6,231 nucleotides of DNA from DASVSE01 sp036399715 (GTDB lineage: Bacteria; Bacteroidota; Rhodothermia; Rhodothermales; Rubricoccaceae): positions 1 through 6,231 of the forward strand of contig DASWMO010000017.1 in assembly GCA_036399715.1 (NCBI GenBank). The letters are read 5' to 3'. Positions 1 to 5,350 of this stretch are shown piece after piece (within the stretch, counting starts at the first letter, position 1; every line of letters starts with the position of its first letter). Below the pieces are notes generated by a model. It worked only from the letters and a program-made list of their open reading frames with translations, was not told where the DNA came from and searched no databases. The translations under genes were made by a program, and so were the position numbers.

Positions 1-649
1 CGCCGAGTGCCTCGGCGAGCGACTCGTAGCCCAGCCGGTCCAGCTCGGCCTTCTCGTAGATGTCGGCCGGGAGCGGGCGGAACGGGCCGCGCACGTCGGC
101 CGCCGTGAGCGTGACCGTCGTCAGGAGCGAGTCCGGCTCGCCAGCGCGGCCCGCGAGCGCGCGCAGCGTCGCCGCGTCGCCGAGGCCCGTCGGGGGGAGC
201 TGCATGGCCTTCTGGAGCCACACGACGGCGAGCTCGGTGTTGTCGCCCCAGCGGCCGTCGATCTCGCCGACGGTGAAGCCGGCGCGGTCCAGCAGCGTCT
301 GCACCTTGACGACGCTCGGCCCGGCGACGGCCCCGCCGAGCGGCAGGCGGACGGGCGCGGACCAGTCGCGCGTCGAGTCGATCGTCGCGAGCGTCTCGGG
401 GTTGGCGCGCGCGGCGGCGGCGAGCGCGGCCGAGTCCGCGATGAGGCCGCTGCGGCGGCCGGTGTAGCGCGTCGCCTCGACCTCGGCGTCGGTCGGGAGG
501 CGGCCGTCGCCGTAGACCGAGATCGCGCCGCCGGGCGTCGCGGTCGAGTCCGTCGAGGCGGTCTCCGTGGGGGCGTCGGTCACGCGGCACGCGCTGAGCC
601 CGAGGGCGGCGAGCAGCAGGACGGTCGGACGGGAGTAGAGACGGGGCAT
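1..649 (-). CDS. L,D-transpeptidase-like lipoprotein, N-terminal part (3' end outside window)
   Basis: The 216 residues visible begin at an ATG (649-647) and run off the window edge without a stop. Residues 1-20 form a lipoprotein signal with lipobox L18-S19-A20-C21, so the mature protein should be lipidated at Cys21 and anchored in the envelope. A Thr/Ser/Ala-rich linker (about 22-40) follows. Residues about 109-167 match a PG_binding_1 domain (VVKVQTLLDRAGF, then DGRWGDNTELAVVWLQ and LPPTG.GDAATLRAL), which binds peptidoglycan. Residues about 179-216 (TLTAADVRGPF, LPADIYEKAELDRLGYESL) resemble the linker that precedes the YkuD catalytic domain in many L,D-transpeptidases, enzymes that make 3-3 peptidoglycan cross-links or attach proteins to peptidoglycan. 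The catalytic HxxG...SHGC region is not in the window, so the enzymatic role is inferred from this linker. No Shine-Dalgarno sequence precedes the start. It is divergent from the secreted gene at 860. Confidence 0.82.
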   Translation of the reverse strand, partial: MPRLYSRPTVLLLAALGLSACRVTDAPTETASTDSTATPGGAISVYGDGRLPTDAEVEATRYTGRRSGLIADSAALAAAARANPETLATIDSTRDWSAPVRLPLGGAVAGPSVVKVQTLLDRAGFTVGEIDGRWGDNTELAVVWLQKAMQLPPTGLGDAATLRALAGRAGEPDSLLTTVTLTAADVRGPFRPLPADIYEKAELDRLGYESLAEALG

Positions 650-859
650 CGGTGGGGACGTGGGGGAGGCGGCAGAACGACGCAGCCCCTCTCCGGGTGC
701 CCGCCCGCGGCGCCGGCGCTGGAAGGGCGCCTGGTGGGTCGTTCGGGAACGCGGACGTGCCATTGGGCGCGTCTGGTCGCGGCGTCGGGGCCGTGCAGCG
801 GTGCGGCACGGGCCTTGCGGGCCGACCGGTGTCCCCTTCACCTTCTGTGTCGTCCGTCT
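650..859. other. Divergent intergenic region with two small inverted repeats
   Basis: These 210 bp separate the two divergently transcribed envelope or secreted-protein genes and must hold both promoters. I see no convincing -35/-10 or Bacteroidota-type -33/-7 pair. Two small dyads are visible: CGTTC-GG-GAACG at 740-751, and CCGTGC at 791-796 pairing with GCACGG at 806-811, extended by GGCC on both sides with a bulge. The last 25 bases before the plus-strand gene are pyrimidine-rich. An ATG at 734 is in frame with the downstream gene but would put about 40 atypical residues before a clear signal peptide, so I treat that stretch as leader. Confidence 0.6.
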
Positions 860-1348
860 ATGCGTCTGGCCCTTCCCGCCACGCTCCTGTTATCTCTCGT
901 CCTGGCCGTCCCGGCGCTGGCCCAGGCGCCCCGGCCGGCCGCTCCGGTGGTGCCGGTCATGCTCGCCTCGGCGACAGCGGCCGTGCGCGCGCCGCGGGCG
1001 CCGGCCCGGCTGTTCACGCGCGTCGAGGCCGGCATCACGCCCCGGTGGCCGGCCGCCCTCGCCGACTTTTCCGACTACGCCGCGCAGGAGATCGAGGCCG
1101 GCTCGGTCGCGGGCGATCTGTACGTCCGCTGGACCGCCTTCGACCTGCACGCGCGCTCGTTTGCGGTCGACGTGGCGATTGCCGGGCGCCCGTTCGTCGT
1201 CGCCGCGACCGTCGAGGCTGGTGATGCCGACGGCGAGTACGGTGTGCACCTGCTCGGGCTCGCCCCGGGGCTCTACGAGGTCCGGATGCGCGAGGCGAGC
1301 GCCGACGGGACCGAAACGGTCTCGGCGCCGCTCCGCATTCGCATCTGA
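860..1348 (+). CDS. Small secreted protein of unknown function
   Basis: The 162-residue product starts at ATG 860. I chose this over the in-frame ATG at 734 because it places a textbook Sec signal peptide at the N-terminus: MRL, a hydrophobic core (residues 4-19), and a likely cleavage site after Ala21 (PALA-QA). The mature protein has an Ala/Pro-rich stretch (about 22-50) and then about 110 residues with no family I recognise. The C-terminal third alternates short beta-like segments (LYVRWTAFDLH, FAVDVAIAGRPFVVAATVEA, LAPGLYEVRMRE, VSAPLRIRI), suggesting a small beta-sandwich of fibronectin/Ig-like type; the APGLYEVR turn is common in such domains. It has no cysteine, lipobox or T9SS tail, so periplasmic location or release is equally possible. 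It is monocistronic, divergent from the L,D-transpeptidase-like gene, and ends facing a strong hairpin. Codon use matches its neighbours. Confidence 0.75.
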   Translation: MRLALPATLLLSLVLAVPALAQAPRPAAPVVPVMLASATAAVRAPRAPARLFTRVEAGITPRWPAALADFSDYAAQEIEAGSVAGDLYVRWTAFDLHARSFAVDVAIAGRPFVVAATVEAGDADGEYGVHLLGLAPGLYEVRMREASADGTETVSAPLRIRI

Positions 1349-1373
1349 CGTCCGGCTGGCAGTGATCCGCACG

Positions 1374-1410
1374 CGCGGGGCGCGCCGGGACGGCCCCGGC
1401 GCGCCCCGCG
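1374..1410. terminator. Perfect 16-bp GC stem between convergent genes, probable bidirectional terminator
   Basis: The left arm CGCGGGGCGCGCCGGG (1374-1389) and right arm CCCGGCGCGCCCCGCG (1395-1410) are exact reverse complements, with the 5-nt loop ACGGC. A G:U pair (1373 with 1411) could extend the stem in the plus-strand RNA. It lies 26 bp after the stop of the plus-strand secreted gene and 21 bp after the stop of the minus-strand DinB gene, where a shared terminator is expected. Neither side has a T-tract, so it is not a canonical intrinsic terminator. It may stop polymerase in both directions, mark or protect 3' ends, or act with Rho. Confidence 0.75.
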
Positions 1411-1430
1411 TCGCATCTGGCAGGCTCGGT

Positions 1431-1934
1431 CTAGGCGAAGCGCCCCTCGTCGGCCGTCGGGCCGTAGACCGGCGGGACGGGCACGCCGAGCAGGCGCAGG
1501 TACACCGTCATCTGGCCGCGGTGGTGGATGAGGTGGCTCAGGGAGAGGTGGCGCAGCATCTCGCGGCGCGGGCCCGCGGCAATGGTGTGCTCGCCCATCC
1601 GGAGCGTCCACGTGCCGGCAAGGGCCTCGTCCGTGGCCGCGTCGAGCGCCACGCGGGTCCGTGCCGCGGCGTCGTCGAACGCGGCGAGGACGGCCGCGCG
1701 GTCCGCCATCGGGACGGCCGGCGGGCGGCCGGCGGCGAGGTCCACAGTGTCGGTGGCGAGCATCATCTCGGGCATCCCGACGAGCATCACCATGTGGGCC
1801 GCGAGGCGGCCGAGTGGCATCGACTTCTCGTGCGGTGCCCAGTCGAACTGCCCGTCAGGCAGGCGGTCGAGGACGGTCCGCGTCGTCGCGAGTTCGTTCG
1901 AGAGGTCGGCAAAGGCGCGGGCGGCGTCAGACAT
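1431..1934 (-). CDS. DinB/YfiT-superfamily putative metal-dependent protein
   Basis: The 167-residue product has the length and shape of a single DinB-fold four-helix bundle. The expected three-histidine metal site is present: His47 (GRLAAHMVML) and the His134-x3-His138 pair in SHLIHHRGQ, the hallmark C-terminal helix of the family. The ending VYGPTADEG is also typical of many DinB members. Characterised relatives are metal-dependent thiol transferases (bacillithiol or mycothiol chemistry) or hydrolases; most, including the founding DNA-damage-induced DinB of Bacillus, have no proven reaction, so no substrate is claimed. There is no signal peptide, so it is cytoplasmic. It is the last gene of the ispH cluster. 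Its ATG lies inside the end of the M20 gene (8-nt overlap, ATGTCTGA), which suggests translation coupled to M20. The upstream sequence is C-rich with no Shine-Dalgarno. It ends 21 bp before the shared hairpin. Confidence 0.9.
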   Translation of the reverse strand: MSDAARAFADLSNELATTRTVLDRLPDGQFDWAPHEKSMPLGRLAAHMVMLVGMPEMMLATDTVDLAAGRPPAVPMADRAAVLAAFDDAAARTRVALDAATDEALAGTWTLRMGEHTIAAGPRREMLRHLSLSHLIHHRGQMTVYLRLLGVPVPPVYGPTADEGRFA

Positions 1935-3333
1935 GGTCGGCGGGGGAGAGGGTGGTCATGCGGCCGTAGGCGTCGAGAAAGCGGATCGACGCCTCGATGC
2001 CCTGGTGGAAGCGGTCGAGGCCGAACTTCTCGTTGGGCGAGTGGATGGCGTCCGAGTCGAGCCCGAAGCCCATCAGGACCGAGTCGAGCCCGAGAAGCCG
2101 CTTGAAGTCCGCGACGACGGGGATCGAGCCGCCCTCGCGCGTGAAGAGCGGCTTCTGGCCGAAGACGCCTTCGAGCGCCTCGGCGGCGGCCTGCATCGCC
2201 GGGGCGGAGGTGTCCACGAGGACCCCGTGGCCGCCGTGGAGGTCCGTAAACGTCAGCGTCATCGTGTTCGGGACGGTCTTCTCGAAGTGCGCCCGCAGCT
2301 TGGCCGTGATGTCGGCCGGCGTCTGGTCCGCGACGAGGCGGCACGAGATCTTGGCCGACGCCTTGGACGGCAGGACGGTCTTGGCGCCCTGCCCGGTGTA
2401 GCCGCCCCAGATGCCGTTGACGTCGAGCGTCGGGCGGCCCGACGTGGCCTCCAGGATCGAGAAACCGGCCTCAGTCTTGGCCTCCTTCACGCCGGCCTCG
2501 TCGCGCCAGGCGGCCTCGTTGAACGGCAGGCGGGCGTACTCGGCCCGCTCCTCTGGTGTGAGGTCGCGGACGGCGTCGTAGAAGCCGTCGACGGTCACGC
2601 GGTGCTCGGCGTCGTGCAGGCCGGCGATGGTGCGGGCGAGCGCGTTGGCGGGGTTCTCGACGGCGCCCCCGTAGACGCCCGAGTGGAGGTCGCGGGCGGG
2701 CCCGGTGTACGTCACCTCGACGTAGGCCAGCCCGCGCAGCCCGACGGTGAGGCTCGGCACGCCGGCGGCGAACAGCGACGTGTCCGAGATCAGCACGACG
2801 TCGGCGGCGAGGCGCTCGCGGTGGGCCTCGATAAACGGCACGAGGTGGACGGACCCGTTCTCCTCCTCGCCCTCGATCATGAGCTTGACGTTGACCGGCG
2901 GCCCGCCATTCGCGAGGTACGCTTCGAGCGCCTTGACGTGCATGAACGCCTGGCCCTTGTCGTCGGCCGAGCCGCGCGCGACGAGGTCGCCGTAGACGAC
3001 GACGGGCTCGAACGGCGGGCTCGTCCAGAGCTCCAGCGGGTCCGGCGGCTGCACGTCGTAGTGGCCGTACACGAGGACCGTCGGGGCCCCGGCGTGCGTC
3101 GCCGTCTCGGCGTAGACGACCGGGTGGCCGGGCGACTCGGGCGTCCCGGTTTCGAGGATCTCGACGGTCGGCATGCCGATGCGCCGCAGGTCGTCAGCGA
3201 GCCACTCGGCGGCCCGGCGCGTGTCGCCGTCATGCGCGGCGTCGGTCGAAACGGACGGGATGCGCAGCCAGTCGGTGAGCTGGGCGACGAAGGCGTCGGC
3301 GTGGTCGCGGGCGTAGGCGAGGGCGTCGGTCAT
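1927..3333 (-). CDS. M20-family dipeptidase (CNDP-like metallopeptidase)
   Basis: The 468-residue product matches the full length of M20 dipeptidases related to carnosinase/CNDP. All expected active-site positions are visible: His91 with Asp93 in YGHYDVQP, bridging Asp124 in RGSADDKGQ, general base Glu156 and ligand Glu157 in IEGEEENGS, Asp184 in ISDTS, and His431 in AIHSPNE. His217 in RDLHSGVYGGAVENP is the conserved lid/dimerisation histidine at about residues 200-230. The enzyme should be a two-metal cytoplasmic hydrolase releasing amino acids from dipeptides; the exact substrate cannot be read from sequence. The frame is open upstream to 4011, but homology begins at MTDALAYARD, so ATG 3333 is the start. 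That ATG overlaps the DUF202 stop in an ATGA. Its immediate leader is almost pure pyrimidine (CTCTTCTCCCTCCTCC) with no Shine-Dalgarno, so re-initiation after DUF202 is likely. Confidence 0.95.
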   Translation of the reverse strand: MTDALAYARDHADAFVAQLTDWLRIPSVSTDAAHDGDTRRAAEWLADDLRRIGMPTVEILETGTPESPGHPVVYAETATHAGAPTVLVYGHYDVQPPDPLELWTSPPFEPVVVYGDLVARGSADDKGQAFMHVKALEAYLANGGPPVNVKLMIEGEEENGSVHLVPFIEAHRERLAADVVLISDTSLFAAGVPSLTVGLRGLAYVEVTYTGPARDLHSGVYGGAVENPANALARTIAGLHDAEHRVTVDGFYDAVRDLTPEERAEYARLPFNEAAWRDEAGVKEAKTEAGFSILEATSGRPTLDVNGIWGGYTGQGAKTVLPSKASAKISCRLVADQTPADITAKLRAHFEKTVPNTMTLTFTDLHGGHGVLVDTSAPAMQAAAEALEGVFGQKPLFTREGGSIPVVADFKRLLGLDSVLMGFGLDSDAIHSPNEKFGLDRFHQGIEASIRFLDAYGRMTTLSPADHV

Positions 3334-3779
3334 GGAGGAGGGAGAAGAGCGGAGGAGGGGGCGGCGGGAAGATCCGACCCGGGAGGCGCCGGCGCCCGGT
3401 CTCCGAGCGCATCGTCGTCCAGCGGGTCGCCGCGAAGCGCGTACGCCTGCGTCCGGCTCTCGGAGGCGCCGAAGCGCCACGCGCCCACGGCGAACAGGAG
3501 CAGCCCGGCCGCGGCGAGGATCCCAGCAGACAGCCGGCCGGCCGGCGTCTCGTACAGGTGCGCGAGCGTGAGCGCCCCCGCGAGCAGCGCAAACGCCGTG
3601 CGGACGTACGCGAGGACCGTCCGCTCGTTGGCGAGCCGCGTCCGCTCGAGGGCGAGGTGGTCGCGGAGGATGAGCCGGCGGAGCGCGGCCGCGTCGAGCG
3701 CTGCCGTCCGGGCGGCCAGCCGACGAGCGCGGCGACGGCGCTCGCGGAGCGCGTGCGGCAGGAGCGCCGGGCGGATCAC
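3330..3779 (-). CDS. DUF202 (YidH-type) small inner-membrane protein, GTG start
   Basis: The 149-residue product contains the DUF202 signature at residues about 39-62: RDHLALERTRLANERTVLAY followed by VRT. Two hydrophobic segments follow (about 62-78 and 84-102), so it should be a small cytoplasmic-membrane protein. DUF202/YidH proteins have no established function. Around the domain are an Arg-rich, probably amphipathic N-terminal extension (about 11-38) and a Pro/Ala/Asp-rich tail (about 115-149) ending in LLPPP. The start is GTG at 3779-3777: no ATG is available, and this GTG overlaps the ispH stop as GTGA, the usual arrangement for coupled translation. A G-rich stretch (GGGGGTCGGG) just upstream could act weakly as a ribosome site. 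Its own stop overlaps the M20 start as ATGA. A role in isoprenoid or peptide metabolism cannot be inferred from position alone. Confidence 0.85.
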   Translation of the reverse strand: MIRPALLPHALRERRRRARRLAARTAALDAAALRRLILRDHLALERTRLANERTVLAYVRTAFALLAGALTLAHLYETPAGRLSAGILAAAGLLLFAVGAWRFGASESRTQAYALRGDPLDDDALGDRAPAPPGSDLPAAPSSALLPPP

Positions 3780-5086
3780 GCCGCCCGACCCCCGAGCGCC
3801 ATGCGGGCGGGCGTCGGGCTAACGGGCACCACGCTCGCGGCGCTGAACGCTGCGAGCGCCTCGTCGGCCGGACGTGCATCGGGAAACCAGAGGAGCAGCC
3901 GCCGGACGACGTCGTCCAGCAGGGCGTCCGGGCACGACGCGCCGGCCGTGAGCAGCACCTCCACCGGGCCTGTTTTGCTGGTCGGGAGCCAGTCGCGCGT
4001 CGTCCGCGCACCGCGCGTTCGCCAGTCGACGTGCTGGATCTCGCGCGGGCTCACCAGGTCGTCGGCGGACTCGACGAAGAACGTCGGCAGGCCAGCGTCC
4101 TCGCACAGCTCGACGAGGTGGCTCGTGTTGGACGAGTTGGAGCCGCCGACGACGAGCGCGAGGTCGGCGTGGACCGCGAGGCCTTCGTCGATGAGCGCGA
4201 GCGTCGCGTCCTGGTTCTCCTTGGTCGCGTAGCAGAGCGTGTCCGACGTGTCCGCGAAGGCGTCCTCTGTCCCGTCGCGGGCGACGACGGCGACGCGGAG
4301 GCGCTCGGCGATCTCGGCGGTTTCGGAGGCGAGCATCGTCGTCTGGTTGACGACGCCGATGCGGGCGAGGTCGCGGGCGGGGTCGAAGCCCGGCGTCGTG
4401 CGGCCCGCGAACCGGGCGCGGAAGGCGTCGGCGCTCATCCGACCCTCGATGAAGGCCGCGAGCGCCTCAGCGTCGGCGAGGTCGCGCACGACGACGACCG
4501 GCGCGTCGGCCGCGGCGCGCGAGAACGTCGCCCGCGTCTCCTCGTGGTCGCGCTTGCCGTGCACGACGACCGAGAAGCGCTTCTGCCCGATGTGGGCGCT
4601 CTTCTTCCACACGCGGACGACGAACGGGCACGTCGTGTCGTAGGCCTCGACGTCGACGCCGCGGGCAGCGAGGGCCGCCATGATCTCGGCCGTGGTCCCG
4701 AAGGCGGGGATGATGACGAGGTCGTCGGGCCCGAGCGCCTCGAAGGGGACGAGCGTCTCGCCGGTCGTCGTGCGCAGGAAGCGTACGCCGCGCGCCATCA
4801 GGTCCGCGTTGACGTGCGGGTTGTGGATCATCTCCGAGAGGAGGTAGATCCGGCCGGCGGCCGCCTTCTCGGGGTGCTCGTCGAGCGCGCGGTAGGCGAT
4901 CTCGATCGCGTTCTCGACGCCGAAGCAGAAGCCGAAGTGGCGCGCGAGACGCACGCGCAGCGGCCCGAAGTCCAGCACGGACGGCGCGAGGTCGCGCTTG
5001 CGCGGGTCTGCCGCGCGGCGGACGTCCTTGACGCGCGACACGACGGGGCTACGGTAGAGGTCGGGGACGGCGAACTGGCGGGCCAT
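3776..5086 (-). CDS. ispH: 4-hydroxy-3-methylbut-2-enyl diphosphate reductase, long type
   Basis: The product is 436 residues. IspH is the last MEP-pathway enzyme: it reduces HMBPP to IPP and DMAPP using a [4Fe-4S] cluster. The three cluster cysteines are present: Cys54 (FGFCFGVENA), Cys153 (YDTTCPFV) and Cys285 (SDTLCYATKENQDA). Substrate-site residues are also visible: His88 and His91 (EMIHNPHVN), His181-x-Glu183 (HGKRDHEETRAT), Thr249 region (NQTTML) and the Ser/Asn loop 316-320 (GGSNSSNTSHL). At 436 residues it is far longer than the roughly 300-residue E. coli type. The HGKxxHEET and VxNQTTML motifs match the long plant/cyanobacterial type, including an N-terminal extension of about 45 residues and a region at about 205-245 that is extra relative to short IspH. 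It is cytoplasmic. The ATG at 5086 is the only start with full N-terminal coverage; no Shine-Dalgarno is seen. It is the first gene of the overlapping cluster. Confidence 0.96.
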   Translation of the reverse strand: MARQFAVPDLYRSPVVSRVKDVRRAADPRKRDLAPSVLDFGPLRVRLARHFGFCFGVENAIEIAYRALDEHPEKAAAGRIYLLSEMIHNPHVNADLMARGVRFLRTTTGETLVPFEALGPDDLVIIPAFGTTAEIMAALAARGVDVEAYDTTCPFVVRVWKKSAHIGQKRFSVVVHGKRDHEETRATFSRAAADAPVVVVRDLADAEALAAFIEGRMSADAFRARFAGRTTPGFDPARDLARIGVVNQTTMLASETAEIAERLRVAVVARDGTEDAFADTSDTLCYATKENQDATLALIDEGLAVHADLALVVGGSNSSNTSHLVELCEDAGLPTFFVESADDLVSPREIQHVDWRTRGARTTRDWLPTSKTGPVEVLLTAGASCPDALLDDVVRRLLLWFPDARPADEALAAFSAASVVPVSPTPARMALGGRAA

Positions 5087-5135
5087 TGCGAATCCGGGCG
5101 GGCGCGTGCCTGCGGAAAATGTCCTGCGGGAAGAA

Positions 5136-5174
5136 ACGACGGAGGCCGGTCAGTCCGGCGTGCCCCAACGTCGT
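5136..5174. repeat. Nested inverted repeats in the ispH 5' leader
   Basis: The outer arms are ACGACG (5136-5141) and CGTCGT (5169-5174); the inner arms are GCCGG (5145-5149) and CCGGC (5155-5159) around the loop TCAGT. In the minus-strand transcript this would fold about 50-90 nt upstream of the ispH start. The arms are short and the genome is GC-rich, so chance is a real alternative. Confidence 0.35.
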
Positions 5175-5186
5175 CACGAAACGGCC

Positions 5187-5200
5187 CTGTGCGTGCACAG
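5187..5200. promoter_or_regulatory. Dyad CTGTGC-GT-GCACAG, possible operator
   Basis: This is a perfect 6-bp inverted repeat with a 2-bp centre, 101 bp upstream of the ispH start and 150 bp upstream of the T9SS cargo start. A 14-bp site of this form fits a dimeric helix-turn-helix regulator able to act on either divergent gene. No regulator gene is in the window, so this rests on symmetry and position only. Confidence 0.3.
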
Positions 5201-5248
5201 TTGCCCGAAAAGGCCGCGAAGCCCCTGTGTCAGGCGTCGGCCGCGCGT

Positions 5249-5305
5249 TACGGTTTGTGTGCGCCGGACCGTCTCAGGACCCCGCAGGCCCCTGTACCGT
5301 TTATG
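5249..5305 (+). repeat. Two copies of TACSGTTTRTG, 46 bp apart
   Basis: TACGGTTTGTG (5249-5259) and TACCGTTTATG (5295-5305) match at 9 of 11 positions and form the least GC-rich patches upstream of the secreted-protein gene, about 92 and 46 bp before its ATG. Each resembles a loose Bacteroidota -7 box (TAnnTTTG) with one extra spacer base. Neither has a clear -33 TTTG at the right distance. They may be a promoter element plus an upstream copy, or paired binding sites for a regulator. Confidence 0.35.
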
Positions 5306-5350
5306 TTGTCTCCGCGGCGCTCCGTCCGCCTCTCTTTTCCAACCCCCCCT

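Larger units (their letters stand above)
5087..5350. promoter_or_regulatory. Divergent ispH / T9SS-cargo intergenic region, repeat-rich
   Basis: These 264 bp lie between two divergent starts and must carry the promoter of the ispH operon (minus) and of the secreted-protein gene (plus). The region is visibly less G+C-rich in patches than the genes. From left to right it holds a CCTGCGG direct repeat (5109-5129), a nested inverted repeat (5136-5174), a dyad CTGTGC-GT-GCACAG (5187-5200), and two copies of TACSGTTTRTG (5249-5259 and 5295-5305). The last 20 bases before ATG 5351 are pyrimidine-rich. I cannot assign exact promoters. The minus-strand start has no visible Shine-Dalgarno. Confidence 0.6.

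Noticed and set aside
734..859. In-frame N-terminal extension of the secreted protein from ATG 734
   Set aside because: It would place about 42 residues ahead of a clean signal peptide that begins MRL at 860, the same MRL start as in the other secreted gene at 5351.
660..2105. Plus-strand open frame of 481 codons spanning the secreted gene, the hairpin and DinB
   Set aside because: It crosses an intergenic terminator-like stem and two confident genes in other frames, and its translation is Arg/Pro/Gly-rich noise.
3334..3361. Purine-rich GGAGGAGGGAGAAGAGCGG tract on the plus strand resembling a ribosome site
   Set aside because: No plus-strand gene follows. It is the complement of the codons for the Pro/Ala/Ser-Leu-rich DUF202 tail and the M20 leader.
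1528..3822. Long plus-strand open frame of 764 codons antisense to the M20 and DUF202 genes
   Set aside because: Its product is dominated by Arg, Gly, Val and Ala with no domain, and it lies opposite genes with full catalytic motifs. Long antisense frames are a normal by-product of strong G/C bias at third codon positions.
3334..4011. N-terminal extension of the M20 dipeptidase to a start at 4011
   Set aside because: The extension is Arg/Ala/Pro-rich, overlaps DUF202 and ispH entirely, and M20 homology begins at the ATG at 3333, which forms the ATGA overlap.
5254..5304. Bacteroidota promoter with -33 TTTG at 5254-5257 and -7 TA at 5295
   Set aside because: The gap is about 37 bp, far more than the roughly 20 bp expected, so the two elements cannot form one promoter.
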